Shown here: piece by piece, positions 34,549 to 47,474 of the stretch
Position numbering within the stretch: the stretch's first letter is position 1
Layout of the letters: every line of letters begins with the position of its first letter
DNA from: Desmodesmus armatus
Taxonomy: Eukaryota > Chlorophyta > Chlorophyceae > Sphaeropleales > Scenedesmaceae
DNA length: 64,000 nucleotides
Assembly: GCA_007449985.2 (NCBI GenBank)
Contig: VIIQ02000008.1
Span: forward strand, 647,001-711,000
Direction of reading: 5' to 3'
Position numbers and translations under genes: made by a program
The notes under the pieces: generated by a model
Databases searched by the model: none
What the model was told of the DNA's origin: nothing
Seen by the model: the letters and a program-made list of their open reading frames with translations, nothing else

Positions 34549-37081
34549 ATGAGGGTACTCGCAGCTCTGCTGGTTTCTGCAGCACTTGTTCAGGTAAGAA
34601 AACGTTAGCAGGCTCGGATCAGGCTTATGCTGGCTCAGCAAGCGGCAGATGCGAAGTTGGTGTTTTGGGCGCGATGTGCAGGTTGCCCTGGCTGCCAGTG
34701 CTTCAAGCAATCACACGCTGAACGCACTACTAAAGGGAAAGTTGATGAAGGGTGTTCTCGTCAAGGGTGCAAAGCATGCCATGCAATCGACTGTGGGGGC
34801 AGGTGCTGGACTGGTGAGTGAAAGCAGAGGGAACAGAGTTTTCCTGCCACGGCCACTATGCTTTCAACCGCCCACTAGCCTTTTTATGATAATGACATGC
34901 ACAGCATCTCACAAGCAGCGTGCATTCCTACAGAGCAGACTCCATGGCAAGCCATGACGTGCTCTGTGCCAAATCAGATGGGTTTGCCCATGTCTGGGCT
35001 TACGGGCCAACACCTTTATCAGTATCATGCAACAACACAGATACCAAAGGCTTGGCTGTATTGCAACTGTCTGTCTCCTGTCAGGCAGCTGGTGCTCTGA
35101 GTGGCCTGCCAGTGACCACCTTTGAGCCATTTGCTGTGCCAGGCAACTTCACCAAGGGTACCTGTGAAGGTGGGCTGCAGCACAAGGGGATGGACAGTCA
35201 TGCTCGTGCACTGCCAGACAGCCTGGCGTCAGTGATCACTGGCAGCAGGCCTTACTTGCAGCAGCCTTGACATAATTTGTCAGCATGCGACCTGCACCTG
35301 CAGTGCCTCACAGGCAGTGTGTGCCTATGTCCCTGCAGGCAACAGCTTCTGCTTCCCCAAGTACCGTGCCGCCATTGTTGAGAAGCCCACCTTCCAGTGT
35401 GGCTACCAGTACACACTCAACCACACCAAGCTGGGTTCAGCCTGTGTGAAGCGCACATACAGCAAGATGAACCAGTGCTTCAAGAGCCTGCGCTGCCCCT
35501 CAGCAGGAAACTACACACAGGCAGACCACATCTGGTAAGTTTCTGACTGCTGGGGCCTGTGGGAGGCTGCATCATAATGCAGACTCCCTCAACAATGGGA
35601 CATATGTGGTGCAGTTGAGTACCTTGTCACTCATGCAAGTGTAGGACCACCCAGTCTGACATATCTCAGCAGGTTTGGAAACTCTTGTACAGTGGCGGCG
35701 TCGATCTTGGCCCTACATGTTATGTTGATGAGCTGTGTGGTGTGTTGTGCTGTGTTGTTGTGCTGTGCAGCTTGCCCAGCGAGGTCCGCAGTGCTATGGT
35801 GGGCATTCTTACCGGTAAGCAGCAGTGGCAACTTCAAACACACCATGTGGGCCATTAGATGGCTACTGCAGTACTGTGGCCGTGATGGATTGTGACAGCC
35901 CAGCAGAAGCTCTGTGTGGTGTGGTGCTCAACATCCACGTGCGGCACCCACACCATCTCTCACCTGCTGCATTTTTTCTGTCTGTTGCCTGCTGCCGTGT
36001 CCTGCCCGCTGTCATGCCCACTGTGCAGTGTTCAAGGTGAAGGCCACCCTCCCCTTCATGATCATCCCCAGCCTCAAGCGTGCCCTGGCCAAGGCCGCCC
36101 TGGCCCCCATCATCCTCCCCAAGTCCCTGATGCTCAGCATGGCCTTCAATAACACAGAGGCCATGGGGCTCAACAACGGAGCAGCAGTGATGGTGCCAGA
36201 GCTGGACCTTGGCAGCGAGGACTACAACATCACTGTCACACACCCTGCTGACCTGATGAAGCTTGCCTTTGATGACCTGGCCCAGGCTGGCGATGGTGTG
36301 GTCAAGGCGCTGGTCAACGGCAGCAGCAACCCACTGGAGATTGTGACCAAGGGCATTTTGAACTGCAATGTGACAGACATCATGACAGCTATGCCTGAGG
36401 TGCGTGCGCTGGGAGCGGACAGCTGGCTACAGCAGCTGGCAGTTGTATGCGTCAATGCTTTTGGAGTGGCAGCCTGGCCGACATCGAGGCAGCCATGCTC
36501 TGGAGAGACCCACAGGCAGCAAATGATTTGTCTCAGTGTGTGTGCTTCTCATGCTTCCTCTCCAGGCATGTTTCTGCACGGCTGCACTTGATGAGCTGAC
36601 CGCGGTGCTGCCGTGTGTGCTGCTGCTTGTTGTGCTGCGTGTGCAGATCCAGGACTGGGTGGCTGCCAAGCTGAGCGGCTTTGGCAACGTGTCGGACATT
36701 GGTGAAGCCATCAACGAGACCTTCCCCCAATGTGTCTCCAAGTGCTGCAGGCCAGAGAACCACAGGGACACCGCCCTGGTGCTGCCCACGCCCACCTGCT
36801 CAAACGGCACCCGCATGAACAACCTGCTGGGCCTGTGTGTGGGAGGAGAGATGGGCTATTCACCCTGCCCAGGAGGCTTCAGCAGGTGCACCCTGCCCAA
36901 TGGTGTGCCCCTGTGCCTGGCGGAGAGCCGCGTGTTGGGTATGGACAGCTGCAAGGTGGCTGCCGCTTTGATGCACAACCTGCCAAAGCTGCAGTGCCCC
37001 AGTGGGTCTGACACCAACAGCACAGTGGGTGACTTCAGCCACAGCATCAGCATCAACGTCACAACCGAGCACGAGCAGTAG
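34549..37081 (+). CDS. Secreted Cys-rich glycoprotein of unknown family, seven exons, 435 aa
   Basis: Exons: 34549-34593, 34682-34813, 35085-35169, 35339-35534, 35771-35814, 36029-36399, 36647-37081; all junctions are in phase. The first exon and the start of the second encode a classic signal peptide (MRVLAALLVSAALVQVALAA). The mature chain has Cys-rich segments at both ends (NSFCFPKYRAAIVEKPTFQC, KRTYSKMNQCFKSLRCPS; CVSKCCRPENH, PCPGGFSRCTLPNG, LCLAESRVLG). Between them is a helical, Lys/Leu/Ala-rich middle (LKRALAKAALAPIILPKSLM). Several N-x-S/T sites are present (NHTL, NFT, NNT, NGSS, NVT, NGT). No membrane segment follows the signal peptide. I do not recognise the family. An extracellular matrix or secreted role is inferred from the signal peptide and paired cysteines only. 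Confidence 0.65.
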
Positions 37082-38017
37082 TGGTGTGACAGCAGGGATC
37101 AAGGCATTGAGGGACTGCCTCAATGGAAGATGACTGCTGGTGTCAGTCGCGCACATGTGTGGATGTCTACTCCACACGTGTGTCAACACATGAGTGGCTT
37201 CCCTCCGACAGGTACATGTCATGTGTGTGTACACTGCGGGCGAGCTTGGCATAAGAGTGTGTCTGGCGAAGATTTGCCAACTTTGGCAGCAGCTGGCAGG
37301 GCAGTGGCTGGAGTCCAGCAGCAGGTGCTGCAGGCCTGCCGCAGTGTGGATTCGCCACTGCTGCTGTGCCAGTGCTTGATGCTGCAACTTGCTGCAATAT
37401 GGTTGCGCCGTGATATGGTTGTGCGGAGCGTGTCCCTTTACCTTTTTGTGCTGCCTTGCATGCCGTCTTGTTCAGATATGAACAGGAGGTATTGTCCCTT
37501 ACCCTGGCAGCCGCCTTCTGTGGCTGTCGAGTGCGGGCAGTCACCAAAATCACAAAGGTTGACAGGCTGGGTGCGGGCTGTCATGATGATGATTCTTGTG
37601 ATTGTTTCGTGATCAATCGCCCGCATGTCACCTTGGGTTAGTGGTGCTTTTTCTGGCAATCACCACTAGGCATTTGTTGGGCGGCAAGCAAGCTGATGTG
37701 TGGGGTTGAGTGCTGAGGTGTGTGGTGGGAGGCTGTGATGAGCAGTCGTCCGTGGCTGCTGTAACAGCTAGTCACAAGAGGCAGCACTGGCTGCTGTGCC
37801 AACAAGTTGTCGACTGTGGATGTCCTTGGGGCCTTCCTGTCTCTGCGGCTGGTTGGTCTGTTCTCTCTTTCTTTGGTTGACCCGTTCTCTTTTTGCCACT
37901 CCGTCATGGTGCAGCTACCGTCAGTTGCTGTGCCGCATGCATGGCAGACAGCTTGTTGTCCATGCTCAGTCCAACGTTTGAGCCTTGGTTGCATGCCCGA
38001 GCCCAACTGTGTGTTTA

Positions 38018-38069
38018 TGGTGAACAAATGCCTGCCTGCATTTTGGTGAACAAATGCCTGCCTGCATTG
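38018..38069 (+). repeat. Two tandem copies of a 26-bp unit
   Basis: The unit starts TGGTGAACAAATGCCTGCCT and is repeated directly with one difference at the end. Confidence 0.9.
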
Positions 38070-39292
38070 TGGGTGATCACAACTTGTGACCAAGACAATG
38101 TCGGGAATCTGTACTGGATCAGGATGGGTGGTGTGCCGGGTGTTGGTGAGGGCAGATGTGAGCGCATGAAATGGTTCCATACTTGGGCTTCTTCAACGAT
38201 TTGGGTGTGTTGCCCGCCAAAGCATGATGGCACAATAAGAAACTGCAGGATTCCTGTTGCGTAAAGGAAGCTTGACATTTGGGCTTGTGCTTGGATTCAG
38301 AGTGCGACTGCACTTGATTGTATGACTCCCGAGTGCTCACTGATCTATGTGCGGCCACGTCTACTTGTTGATTGGGCCCTGGGACTTCCAGGGCCTTGGA
38401 AATCGATCATATCAGATCTTCTGCAGAGAAGGGAGATGCTTGGACCCATGTGCGGGCTTGTAGGCAGCTGCTCCTGTTACCAGGTCGGTTGCCACTTGTT
38501 GGCTCACCTCTGGCTGCCTAACTGTGTAGTGTGCTGGCCTCAAAGACACTTGGACCTCAGCGCGTCTGCTTAGGGCTTGAGTGGCATGCATGCTGCATGT
38601 GCAGCACCGGGCTGCAGCTGCCAGAGTGAGCTGCTCATCACTGCCTGGGTGGCAGCAGCGTAATGGCATGCGGGGCACCTGTCATATTGTCCACACCTGG
38701 CACGGCATCAATGGCATTGCCTGGTAATTGTCTGTTGTGTGCCACATGCATTGACAATCTCAGCCAGCTGCCAGGGTACACCTGTGCGGCATTGCTGACA
38801 GACACTCTGAAACCGCACCCCAGCTTGTTTACCCAGTTTGTCTGATGCCGGCAGACAGCCAGGGCGGTAGCTTGCATGCATCGCCCGCGCTGGGCTGTGT
38901 GCAAGCTGTTGCCAGACCAGTGGCAAGGTTGTTTGCTGTTGTTTGTACAGCTGCAGGCATCACCGTTCTTCATGCATCACCTGACTGCATGGCCAAAGGA
39001 TGTGCACTATGTGCTTGCCAACAGCTGTTATTGCCCTGCATTGACAATTGACAGAATATCACACTGTCTGCTGATGATTACCTGCCTCACAATGGTGCAG
39101 AGCACCATCCAGCAACTAACAATTCCCAAAGCCCACAAGTTTAGGACTGGTGCTGTGGCCAAGCAGCACTACACTGCTTTGCTAGATGCCATGTTCACAC
39201 TGCGCAGTGTTTTGGGCATACCCACAAGCCGAGGCTGCGTGTCAGTATGGTTGAAAGCCTTGGGTCAAAGTGTAGCAACAAGTTGCATTCTG

Positions 39293-39297
39293 TTACA
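39293..39297 (-). terminator. TGTAA polyadenylation signal (minus-strand secreted gene)
   Basis: TTACA on the + strand, 410 nt downstream of the stop at 39707. Confidence 0.35.
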
Positions 39298-39706
39298 CAG
39301 GCACAGCATCAATAAACCACCAGTTGCATGGCTTTCAGCAACTGCCTGCAGTGTTTATCCAAGGGCACAGTGCCCGAAAACTCTCCACATGTTGGCCTCC
39401 TGCAAGCAAGCCAGATTAAACCCCAGTTTCACAACCAAATTATGACAGAACAACAGAGTCGATCACAGTCCACCTGATCAGCCACTTTTGCAGCGGCTGC
39501 AGTGCCTGTCATGCCTTGCAAGGCCTGTTGTCATCATAAATTGTGAACACGTCTTCCCAGCAAGTTCATGCGCAAATAAAGCTGCATGCACCCAGGTGGG
39601 TGCCAGCAAGGGTGCCAGGCACACTAACAAGCACACTAATGGGCCCAAAGGTGGACGGGCACGGTGCATTCTTTTTCCAAATAGTGTTGGTCTGTGACGG
39701 CCGTTA

Positions 39707-42202
39707 TCACAAGCGCAGCTCATGCTGCCCAGGCCTTAGTCCCTGCAGTAATGACCTGCCCAGCCACTCCCTCACTGAATTGATGCCCTCACAAGCCCAT
39801 GCTACCCACGATTGCTGCCCAGGCACAGGCACGGCCTGCGCTGCTGTCGAGCCTGGAGCCTCACGCGAGGCACCATGCAGCACGGGGGCAGATGGGCCCA
39901 ACCCCAGCAGCCTGTGCAGCTGCCAGTCAGCAGCAGCCATGGTTAGGCGTCTGCTGAACCCTATAAGCTGCTTCAAATTCCTGCCAGTTGTAGCTGCACC
40001 CAACACTGCTGTCTGACGTGCTTGTGTGTTTATGTTCCACCCAAATGAAGGGTATATGGGGGCGCCTTTCGGGGTGAGGGACAAGAACGGGTCCATAATA
40101 ACAGGACACAGGGGTGCACGGCGTGGGTTGCCAGAGACTGCAAGGTTGCACTTCCTGTCGCACTCCTCCTGTGTCTCACTGCACACTACAAAACCCTTGG
40201 TGAGGTTTTGCAAGCTGAAGCCCTCGTAGCAAGTACAGGCTGTCCAGTACTGTGGACACGGTTGGCTGCCTGCCTTGCAGCTGCACTTTGTGAAGACCTG
40301 CGTGCGGTTGGTCGTGGTGTTCCATCGGAGTTGTTCGATGATCTCACAGCCCCTGGGGCATGTGGGCATGGCCCGCTCAACAACCGTCCTGCAGCCTGTG
40401 CCTGAGGCCAGCACATTCGTTCCGATGGCCCTCCACCGACAATCCATCTTGGCACTGCACAGCAGAACACCACAGTACGTTGCACAAATCGGTTAAGTTG
40501 TATAGTGATGATGTAGTGGTGATGCCATCACATGCGGCAGTGCATGACTCCAGCGCTGTTTTAGCTTCAACAGGCAGCATGCAGTACAAGGGGGTGCGCA
40601 AGCATCAGTTACACTAGGTTGCAAGTTGCATCTGCGGGTGCAGTGTTGCTGCAATACTGTGATGCTGGGTGTCAAGGCGTGCAGTGCCTGAGGAGATAAG
40701 TCGCTGAAAGCCTCTTACCAGACTGGCTCTCCATCCCATGTGGTCAGGTTGCTGCCTGGGGAGCAAGAGTGAGAGGTCACATTCACCACCAGGAACGCAA
40801 CACGAGGCACACAGTATCCTGCAGGGCCGCACACCACAGCACCAAACACAGTTTCATATTTGTGAAGTGTGCAGGAAGCAAAACAAAAATATATTTGAAG
40901 CAGTGCAAGGTCTCACAAGAGGTTTGAGCAACTTTGCATGCATCATGGGAAGGATGATCCAGGCAGGGAGTTGCAGCAAACTTGGTTCATGGTCAACCTG
41001 ATAAGGTGTGTGGCTGCAAGGTGGGTCCTAGGGGACACAGCAAATAACATGTTACAAGTGTCAGTAAATATTCGTACAGACTTGAACAGCGTACAGACTT
41101 GAAGCAGAAAGGGTTGCTCACCTGACTCAAATGTGGCTGCAGGCATCATTGTAACATTCATAGGGTTGGGCTCCTCCACAATGACAGCCTCAGGCCCCGG
41201 GATAGTGCCGCTGGCATTGTGCTTGTCAGGAAGGAAGACTGCATTGATACGGCTCTCGGGGTTTATGGAGGGCCAGGTTGCGGGGTCACCCTGGGTGACA
41301 ATGACACCCTTTCTGGAGACAAAGACTGGGAGGGCCTTGGCTGCTGCCGGGTTGAGATCCAGGTTGGGCGGGGTCGCACCATTTATGATGCCAGCGCTTC
41401 TGGTGATATCAGCCACAATGTTATCACGTCGAGCAGGGGGAACCGTGACACCCACGTCCACATCAACTGCTGGGTTGCTGGTGCCAGGAGCAACTGCATT
41501 GCTGCCAGGAGCTGTGTTGCTGACTGCACCCCCTGTGGTGCCTGTGGTGCCTGGAGCAACACGGCTGACGCCGTCAGTGCGGTGGATTATGGTCACTGGC
41601 TTTATGTGGTTGACAGCACCAAACTTTCCGATCTCCCTGCGGGTGCCGCTGCTGGTGGGCAGCTGGCCACCCGGCATGACCACACCAGGGGTCGTCTGTT
41701 GTGGCAAGTTGCTGGAAAACGGCACTGTGGTTGGCCGCACGCCGTTGTTTCCGTTCTGGACACCTGCTGGCTGCCCATTAAGTGGTGCTGCAGCAGGCCC
41801 GACAGGCCGTTGGCCGGGTATCGTATACCCCCATGTGCCACCAGCAGGACCAAATGTTTGACTCTGGTCCTGCAGTGGTGAGAACTGCGCAAAATTCTGC
41901 TGCAGGCTGCGCTGCTTACCGGAGCCCTGCATGGGTGGGGCAAAACAGCATGCCAGTCAGACCTTGCTGTTGGCAACAGCAGAAGCACAAGGCTGACGTC
42001 TCCATTGGTTGCAGAATGCACCGCTGTAGCCTTGAAAATACAATTGGTGCTGAATCCAACGCACTGTGCGATGCATGGTGCCCCTCTGGCCTCAAGGAGC
42101 AAGCTTCGAGCCTATGCGCACCTGCCCACCACGAGACCATGTTTCCGCAAGGCAAGCAGCGTGAAGGTTCAAGGACAGCAATAATACGAGAATCACCGAC
42201 AT
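39707..42202 (-). CDS. Secreted Pro/Asn-rich protein with Cys-rich module, four exons, 577 aa
   Basis: Exons (minus strand): 42202-42122, 41926-41122, 40818-40719, 40454-39707. Phases match at all junctions. Exon 1 encodes a signal peptide (MSVILVLLLSLNLHAACLA). Residues about 28-295 are low in cysteine and rich in Pro, Gly, Asn, Thr and Val (QTFGPAGGTWGYTIPGQRP, VAPGTTGTTGG). A module of about 160 residues then has ~15 cysteines (YCVPRVAFLVVNVTSHSC, GCRTVVERAMPTCPRGC, CSCKAGSQPCPQYWTACTC). The C-terminal ~100 residues (after TQARQTAVLG) look unlike protein and may be read-through past an unseen donor, so the true stop may differ. I recognise no family. It is probably a cell-wall or extracellular protein. 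Confidence 0.6.
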
Positions 42203-42646
42203 TGGGACACTGCGGAGCCTACAAAGAGAGGATCACTTCAGGTCCCACTTCCATCGCGAGGGAATGGACTCTAGTCAGCTCCAAGAGTTCTGCAATGCTG
42301 ATATCACGCTGCGGCTCGACTGCTTGACGTGAGAGGATTGCGGGCGTGCTGCCATGGCTGCCACCATCCTGCTGGTAGTTGTTATGGTTGGGAACTGCTT
42401 TAGTCAGCGTCAAGCAACAGTTTTGACAAGCATAGTATCTAGCCACATGCAACCAGGCTGATGTTTCAGAACATAACTTAGGACGCAACAATGCAGGCGG
42501 CGAGGCAATGGCAAGCAGCCAGCCAGCCTGGCAGGTTGTAGCCAGCACCACAGTGGCTGTACAAAACACAGCTGACACAAACAAACTGGAAAAACAACTG
42601 TACAAGAACCTGATCTGGACTGCCAGCGTCATGACAGCCAGCTCCA
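42203..42646. other. Spacer between two minus-strand genes
   Basis: This is the 3' UTR of the permease gene plus the promoter of the downstream secreted gene. No minus-strand TGTAA is visible, and no exon is supported. Confidence 0.4.
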
Positions 42647-45600
42647 TCAGCCCGAATGGCCCTGTCCCAGCCATCCAAAGGTGAAGTGACTGACATGCTG
42701 CTTGATGTTCCAGGAGGCACCTATGACTGCCAACAACGACGTAACAGCGGCAACAACGTTCATGATCTGCATCAGCACCAACACATTCCTGCGTGGCTTG
42801 TACAATTTGCAGTACAAGCGCACAGGGTAATACACAGCAGCAGGCCAGAAAACCAGCGCACCCACCAGGCCTATGATGTCCGTGAAAAATGGCATCACAA
42901 CAGCAACAGATGTAGTGAAGCAAACGTACAAGCTGCGCACTATCACCCGCAGCAGCAAGATCGGCAAGCGCTTGACACCTGGTACGTGGTCGATTAGGGC
43001 GGTCTCCAGGGCGTGGAAGACAGGCTGACTGAACACCTGCATGGGCACACACATGCACACACATAGATTGCTTGCATGCGACTTGCATGTTCACTGATGC
43101 TGAATACACCGGTGTAGGTACCTGTTTGCCCAGGAAGACACAAGGACATCACCATGCTAGGAACATCACATCCACGCACTAGCACACCTACACATTGAGG
43201 CAGGCAATTGACCAGAGCCTGTCTACACCTGCCACTGAGCAAGCACGTTTTCCTCACATCGCACTCACAGCACCTGAACCCCCACCCCATCCCCCTGGCA
43301 GCCCCACATCCCCCCTACCTGGTAGGCCGGCAGCATGTGCAGCAGCACCATCACGTTTGCCGCTGCCACCACCCCTGCAGGCTCACTGAAGCCTGTCAAG
43401 ATGTCGCCGGGCACCATGTCTCCCAGGGCCATGTAGCCCGTTATACTGACAGCCAGGTAGAACATGAGGGCGCAGCCCATGCCTGTGTTGACGGCGCGCT
43501 TCATGTTTACAACAGCCTTCGGCGGCTCATGCAGGGTGTCCTGGCAAGCAAAACAGACGGCATGATACAGCAGAAGAGGGTTGGAGAGCGGCACAGACAA
43601 CACCAAGAACCAGCGCTGCAGTACCAAACAAGGTCGCCAATGCCCCCCCAAAAAGCTACATGTACCTGCAGCATGCGGTTGCGTCTAGCATCGCTTGTGT
43701 TTGGTTTGGAAAAAGGGGGGCGTAATCCCACCGGCTGGCCACACACAGCGCAATCAGGCAAACCCAAGTGCCGGGAGCCCGAAGCAAAGCCTCACCAATG
43801 AGATCGCCCAACACCCCTATACCAGGAGGTGCCCAGTACCCGGACCAAAAAAGCGTGGGAGTGCAACCTAGCATCGCTTCACGCGAACCAAGGCACTTCG
43901 ACACTGGCACCAGATCTGCCATGTCTACCTGGCTCTGCTGCCCGCACCTGTATCTCCATGAGCACCCCCGTGAAGTTGTAGGCGAACGCGATGCTGCCCA
44001 GCGCGTTGAATATGTTGAAGGCCTTCACCCAGGGCTGACCAGGCGGGGCGGCACGGCCTGTGATGCTGCCATGCTTGTGGTGAGCTGCACACAAGGCAGC
44101 CAGGGGGGGGGGGGCAGCCAAGTTGAGGCGGCAGCTCACCACATGCAGCCAACAACCTATGACAGACCGGCCTTGGGGTACATGCGGTAAATCGATGAAA
44201 TCTGGGAGAGCTGGCGCAGGGCGACTGAGTGGGTAGTGCTGCTGCTTCATGCCAGAAGGCCTGCAGAGTGCTGCATTGGAGCTGTGCTGTGGTGCTGCAG
44301 TGTGACACAGCTGGGCGTACTTGTATAATTGTGTGTGTGAGAGGATCCCCACACGCCACACAGACAACGCTCTGAAGCTGCACCGGCAGCACTGCCGCAC
44401 CGACTGTGCTGCAGCTGCCACGCTGTTTTGTAAGGTGAGAGAGTATCATGTGAAGGAGTGCCGGTAAACAATGAGTGTGTGCGTGCATCAAGATGCAGCC
44501 CCTGGCAAACACTGGCTGTATCCTCCACGCGGGGGCACCCCAATCGGAAGTGCCACTTGCCAGATGGTGGCGTGTGCGTTGAAAGCTTGGCTGCAGCCTA
44601 CCTTTTGAGGCTCCCAGTCCGAGTGCACAGGAGGAGTACATGAACGACATGGCTGCTCCTATGATGGATGACCACCAGGCTGACTCCAGGTTGGGCATCT
44701 GGCTGAGCAGCAGCTGACACCCACCAAACGCAAGCGCCATCTGCCACACATTGTTGTAACACGTTCCAAACCGCGAGCGGCTGCACACCTCCCCGACAAT
44801 GATGCTGCAAGCACAAACCACACCACACCACATCCCGGCACAGAGCAGCACAGCCAGACAGCAGGGCAGAACAAACATGCAGGAACCATTAGCATGGTGT
44901 TGCAGCGCGGTGACTTCCGCTCACAACTCTGCTTCCCCGGGGGAATTCTGGGCCCAGACGCCTACGTTATGTCTAAAACTGCCACGTGTGACAGCGCTGC
45001 TTTCACCCGCTATGGTATGTAAACAGCGTACACTGGCAGGGCATGCAGCAGCTACTCAGCTGGGGGAGATAAGTGGCCGCACAGCTGTTGACACGTTCCT
45101 CAACTCACCGTAGGCTTTGCCCAGCTGCCACTGTGTACCCTATGGAGGACAGGACCAGGTTGAGGTACTGGAATATGCTGAGGATGATGGCATTGCCAGG
45201 ACCTGCAGCACACACGGGCAGCAGCGAGTCATGCGCTAGGCCAGGACAACAACACTGCTGGTGGCATGGCCTTGGTGAGCAGACTGGCACAGTTCACACA
45301 AGCGCAACGATGTTTGCAATCCTCTCATTTTCGCGCTGTGCTGCTGCACAACTGGTGCACTAAGCCAAGTATGGCTGCAACTTGACAACATGCAACGTGG
45401 CAGTATGCATGAATACCATTCCTATCAACATGACTCCGCAACGCAAGGCTGCCACCCCAATCAGTGCAGTCAGCACCACTCAACAGCCACTGCACGATGC
45501 TACTCCCGCCACTCACCCAGTATGTGCAGCACGGCTGAGCGGTATGTGGGGTGCTTCATGCCGCCCACCTCGTGGCACTCAGTCAGCAGTAGGCTGGACC

Positions 45601-47006
45601 ACAGCGTGATCGCGAAAAAGACCAGCAGTGTGATGATCCCGCCAAGCCAGCCTGCAGCAGCAGCAGTGCATCACAAAAGCAAACGTCTGCCAGCCACCAG
45701 GCAGTGTGCAGTAAGTGTGCAGCTTGATGCTCTCCCTGTTGGCAAATCTGTCCACACTCCACTGCAAATGCAGGTGATTGGCTGACGGTGGATTGGCAGA
45801 CAGCACCGGTGCGCTTGCTCCCCAACAAAGCACCTAGTGCCTGGCTGCCTAGGGATGCTGGTCAGCAACAGGGCCATGTTGCTGCAGCTCCATCCGATCC
45901 AACACACTTGCGAGTTATGCCTGGGTCTGTTGCTGGTCCTACCAAGTGCCTGTACAACCTAGTGTTGCAGCTGCTTGTCACTCATACTATGTCTGCCCCA
46001 GCTGCTGCATTCTGACGCTACCTTGCTGTGGCAACTGTTGGCAAGCTGATACCGCCTGCCTGTTGTGCTGGTACAGCCTGGTCACTCACCCAGCCATGAC
46101 AGCGCATGAGGTAGGCCCAGCACTCCCGCCCCTATGATAGCTGTGACGATGTGTGCTGTTGCAAGCAGCCAACCACCTGCGGGACACACAAGCAGTCACA
46201 GGGTCACATCCTCCCCTGACGGGTTCTACTCAAACAGTTGTGTGGATGAGCCAAGTGCCATATCAAGAGACATGTTGGGTGTGTTGCGCATAAAGGATAC
46301 ATGTGTAGCTAGCATACTATGAACATGTGTTGAGACACTTGGAGGGAAGACAGTTGTGTGTTATGCGTCCTGCATCTGCTGCTGCCCAGGTGCTGCTCAA
46401 CCATGCACATGTGCTGCAATTTGAACTGCATGTCATGCATATGCTGCTGGGCGGCTGCTGCCGCCGGGCGCTTGCTGCACTGCTGCAGGCGTGATCAGTC
46501 CAGCCCCCTCTCTTGCCTGGCTGCTTGTGGTCCTGTCCCTCGGCAGGGGCTATGAGGGACTTGTGCTGACCTTGGTGTTGCAGGTAGCTCATGCAGCCCC
46601 GCCTGCGGGGCTGCATACCATATTCCCGGTCACGAGTGATGTGCACCTCATCAGAGGTGGCTGCGGCCAAGCCATCCTGCAGGCATTAGGGGGGGGGGGG
46701 GATGTTACTCATAGACAATTTGAGGCAGCATGCATCAAACAGCAGAGCTGGCTGCTGCCTGGGGATGCCCTGGCCCTTGACAAGCCATGGAGCTCAAGCT
46801 GAGACTGCGGGCGGCTATCCCATGCTGCTGCCTTTGCGGGTGGGACCAGCTGCTTCGTGGTGCCTTGTTCGCTGACAACTCACTGACTAATGGTGTTTAC
46901 TTGCAAGTCGCTGAGCACAGGGGATGTGCCTTACCTTTGACCTGAAAGGAGTCAGCTCCAGCTGGTGGTGTGCATCAGGGACTGTCGATCGTGGCAGGCC
47001 AGCCAT
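42647..47006 (-). CDS. AAAP-family amino acid permease, nine exons, 465 aa
   Basis: Exons (minus strand): 47006-46935, 46676-46619, 46176-46090, 45651-45517, 45202-45109, 44804-44602, 44084-43948, 43540-43319, 43036-42647. All phases agree and total 466 codons. Family signatures of plant amino acid permeases are present in order: GWLLATAHIVTAIIGAGVLG (TM1), LSWLGWLGGIITLLVFFAIT (TM2), FQYLNLVLSSIGYTVAAGQS, FNALGSIAFAYNFTGVLMEI, and EPPKAVVNMKRAVNTGMGCA. A further 4-5 hydrophobic segments bring the total to about eleven. The N-terminus is hydrophilic and cytoplasmic. Members are H+-coupled amino acid importers of the plasma membrane or organelles; the substrate cannot be told from sequence. 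The start at 47006 is the ATG opening a phase-0 exon with a good donor (AAAG/GTAAGG). Introns are rich in CA/GT repeats and G-tracts. Confidence 0.88.
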
Positions 47007-47474
47007 CTGGGTCTTGGGCCGTACGCAACAGCGCAGTGGCTCACAGCTCCAAACAATCCCAGCAGCACCCCAGGAGCAAGGCAGCACTTCTAGGGAGTCT
47101 AGGCCCTAGCAGCTCCATACACAGAGCTGATCAGGTGTGACACTGGAGCGCACAAGGCACAAAGGCTCTGTGACTGCACTGGGTTAGGTGTCCAAGGTGG
47201 CAGGTAAGGACAGCAGCAGGGTTGACATGAGCAATAGAGGCACGAAGCACACCAAGTTGGATACAACTGCAATAGTGACGTGACTCTTTCTGCATGACGG
47301 CAGTTTTTTTTGACAAAGTAGAAAAAGGGTTTTGTGCAGTAGTTGGTCAGCAGCGCTTAGAATGTAGACCAGCAAACCTCCAAATACATCGAGGCCATGG
47401 TGCAAGTTCAATGCGCTTGAGGTGGTGACAACGGACTCGTCAGTGTTCTTGCCCCAAGCTGGGCAGCACGTATC
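47007..47474. promoter_or_regulatory. 468-bp divergent promoter between the permease and CBM20 genes
   Basis: The two start codons point away from each other, so both promoters must lie here or overlap into the 5' UTRs. No clear TATA box is seen. An A-rich/T-rich patch occurs at about 47301-47330. Confidence 0.45.

Larger units (their letters stand above)
37082..39706. other. 2.6-kb stretch between convergent genes, no supported exon
   Basis: It contains a TGTAA on the + strand at 37760-37764 (possible end of the upstream gene) and TTACA (TGTAA on the - strand) at 39293-39297. A 26-bp tandem duplication is at 38018-38069. Open frames here are Cys/Trp/His-rich chance frames on both strands with no phase-consistent splicing. 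Confidence 0.5.

Noticed and set aside
41133..41861. 242-codon + strand frame
   Set aside because: It is antisense to the stalk exon of the secreted minus-strand gene, which has a signal-peptide exon and matching phases.
44107..44117. G-tract in a permease intron, and similar homopolymers at 4468, 29060 and 46689
   Set aside because: They are isolated homopolymers inside introns or UTRs with no partner or conserved context; probably simple slippage products.
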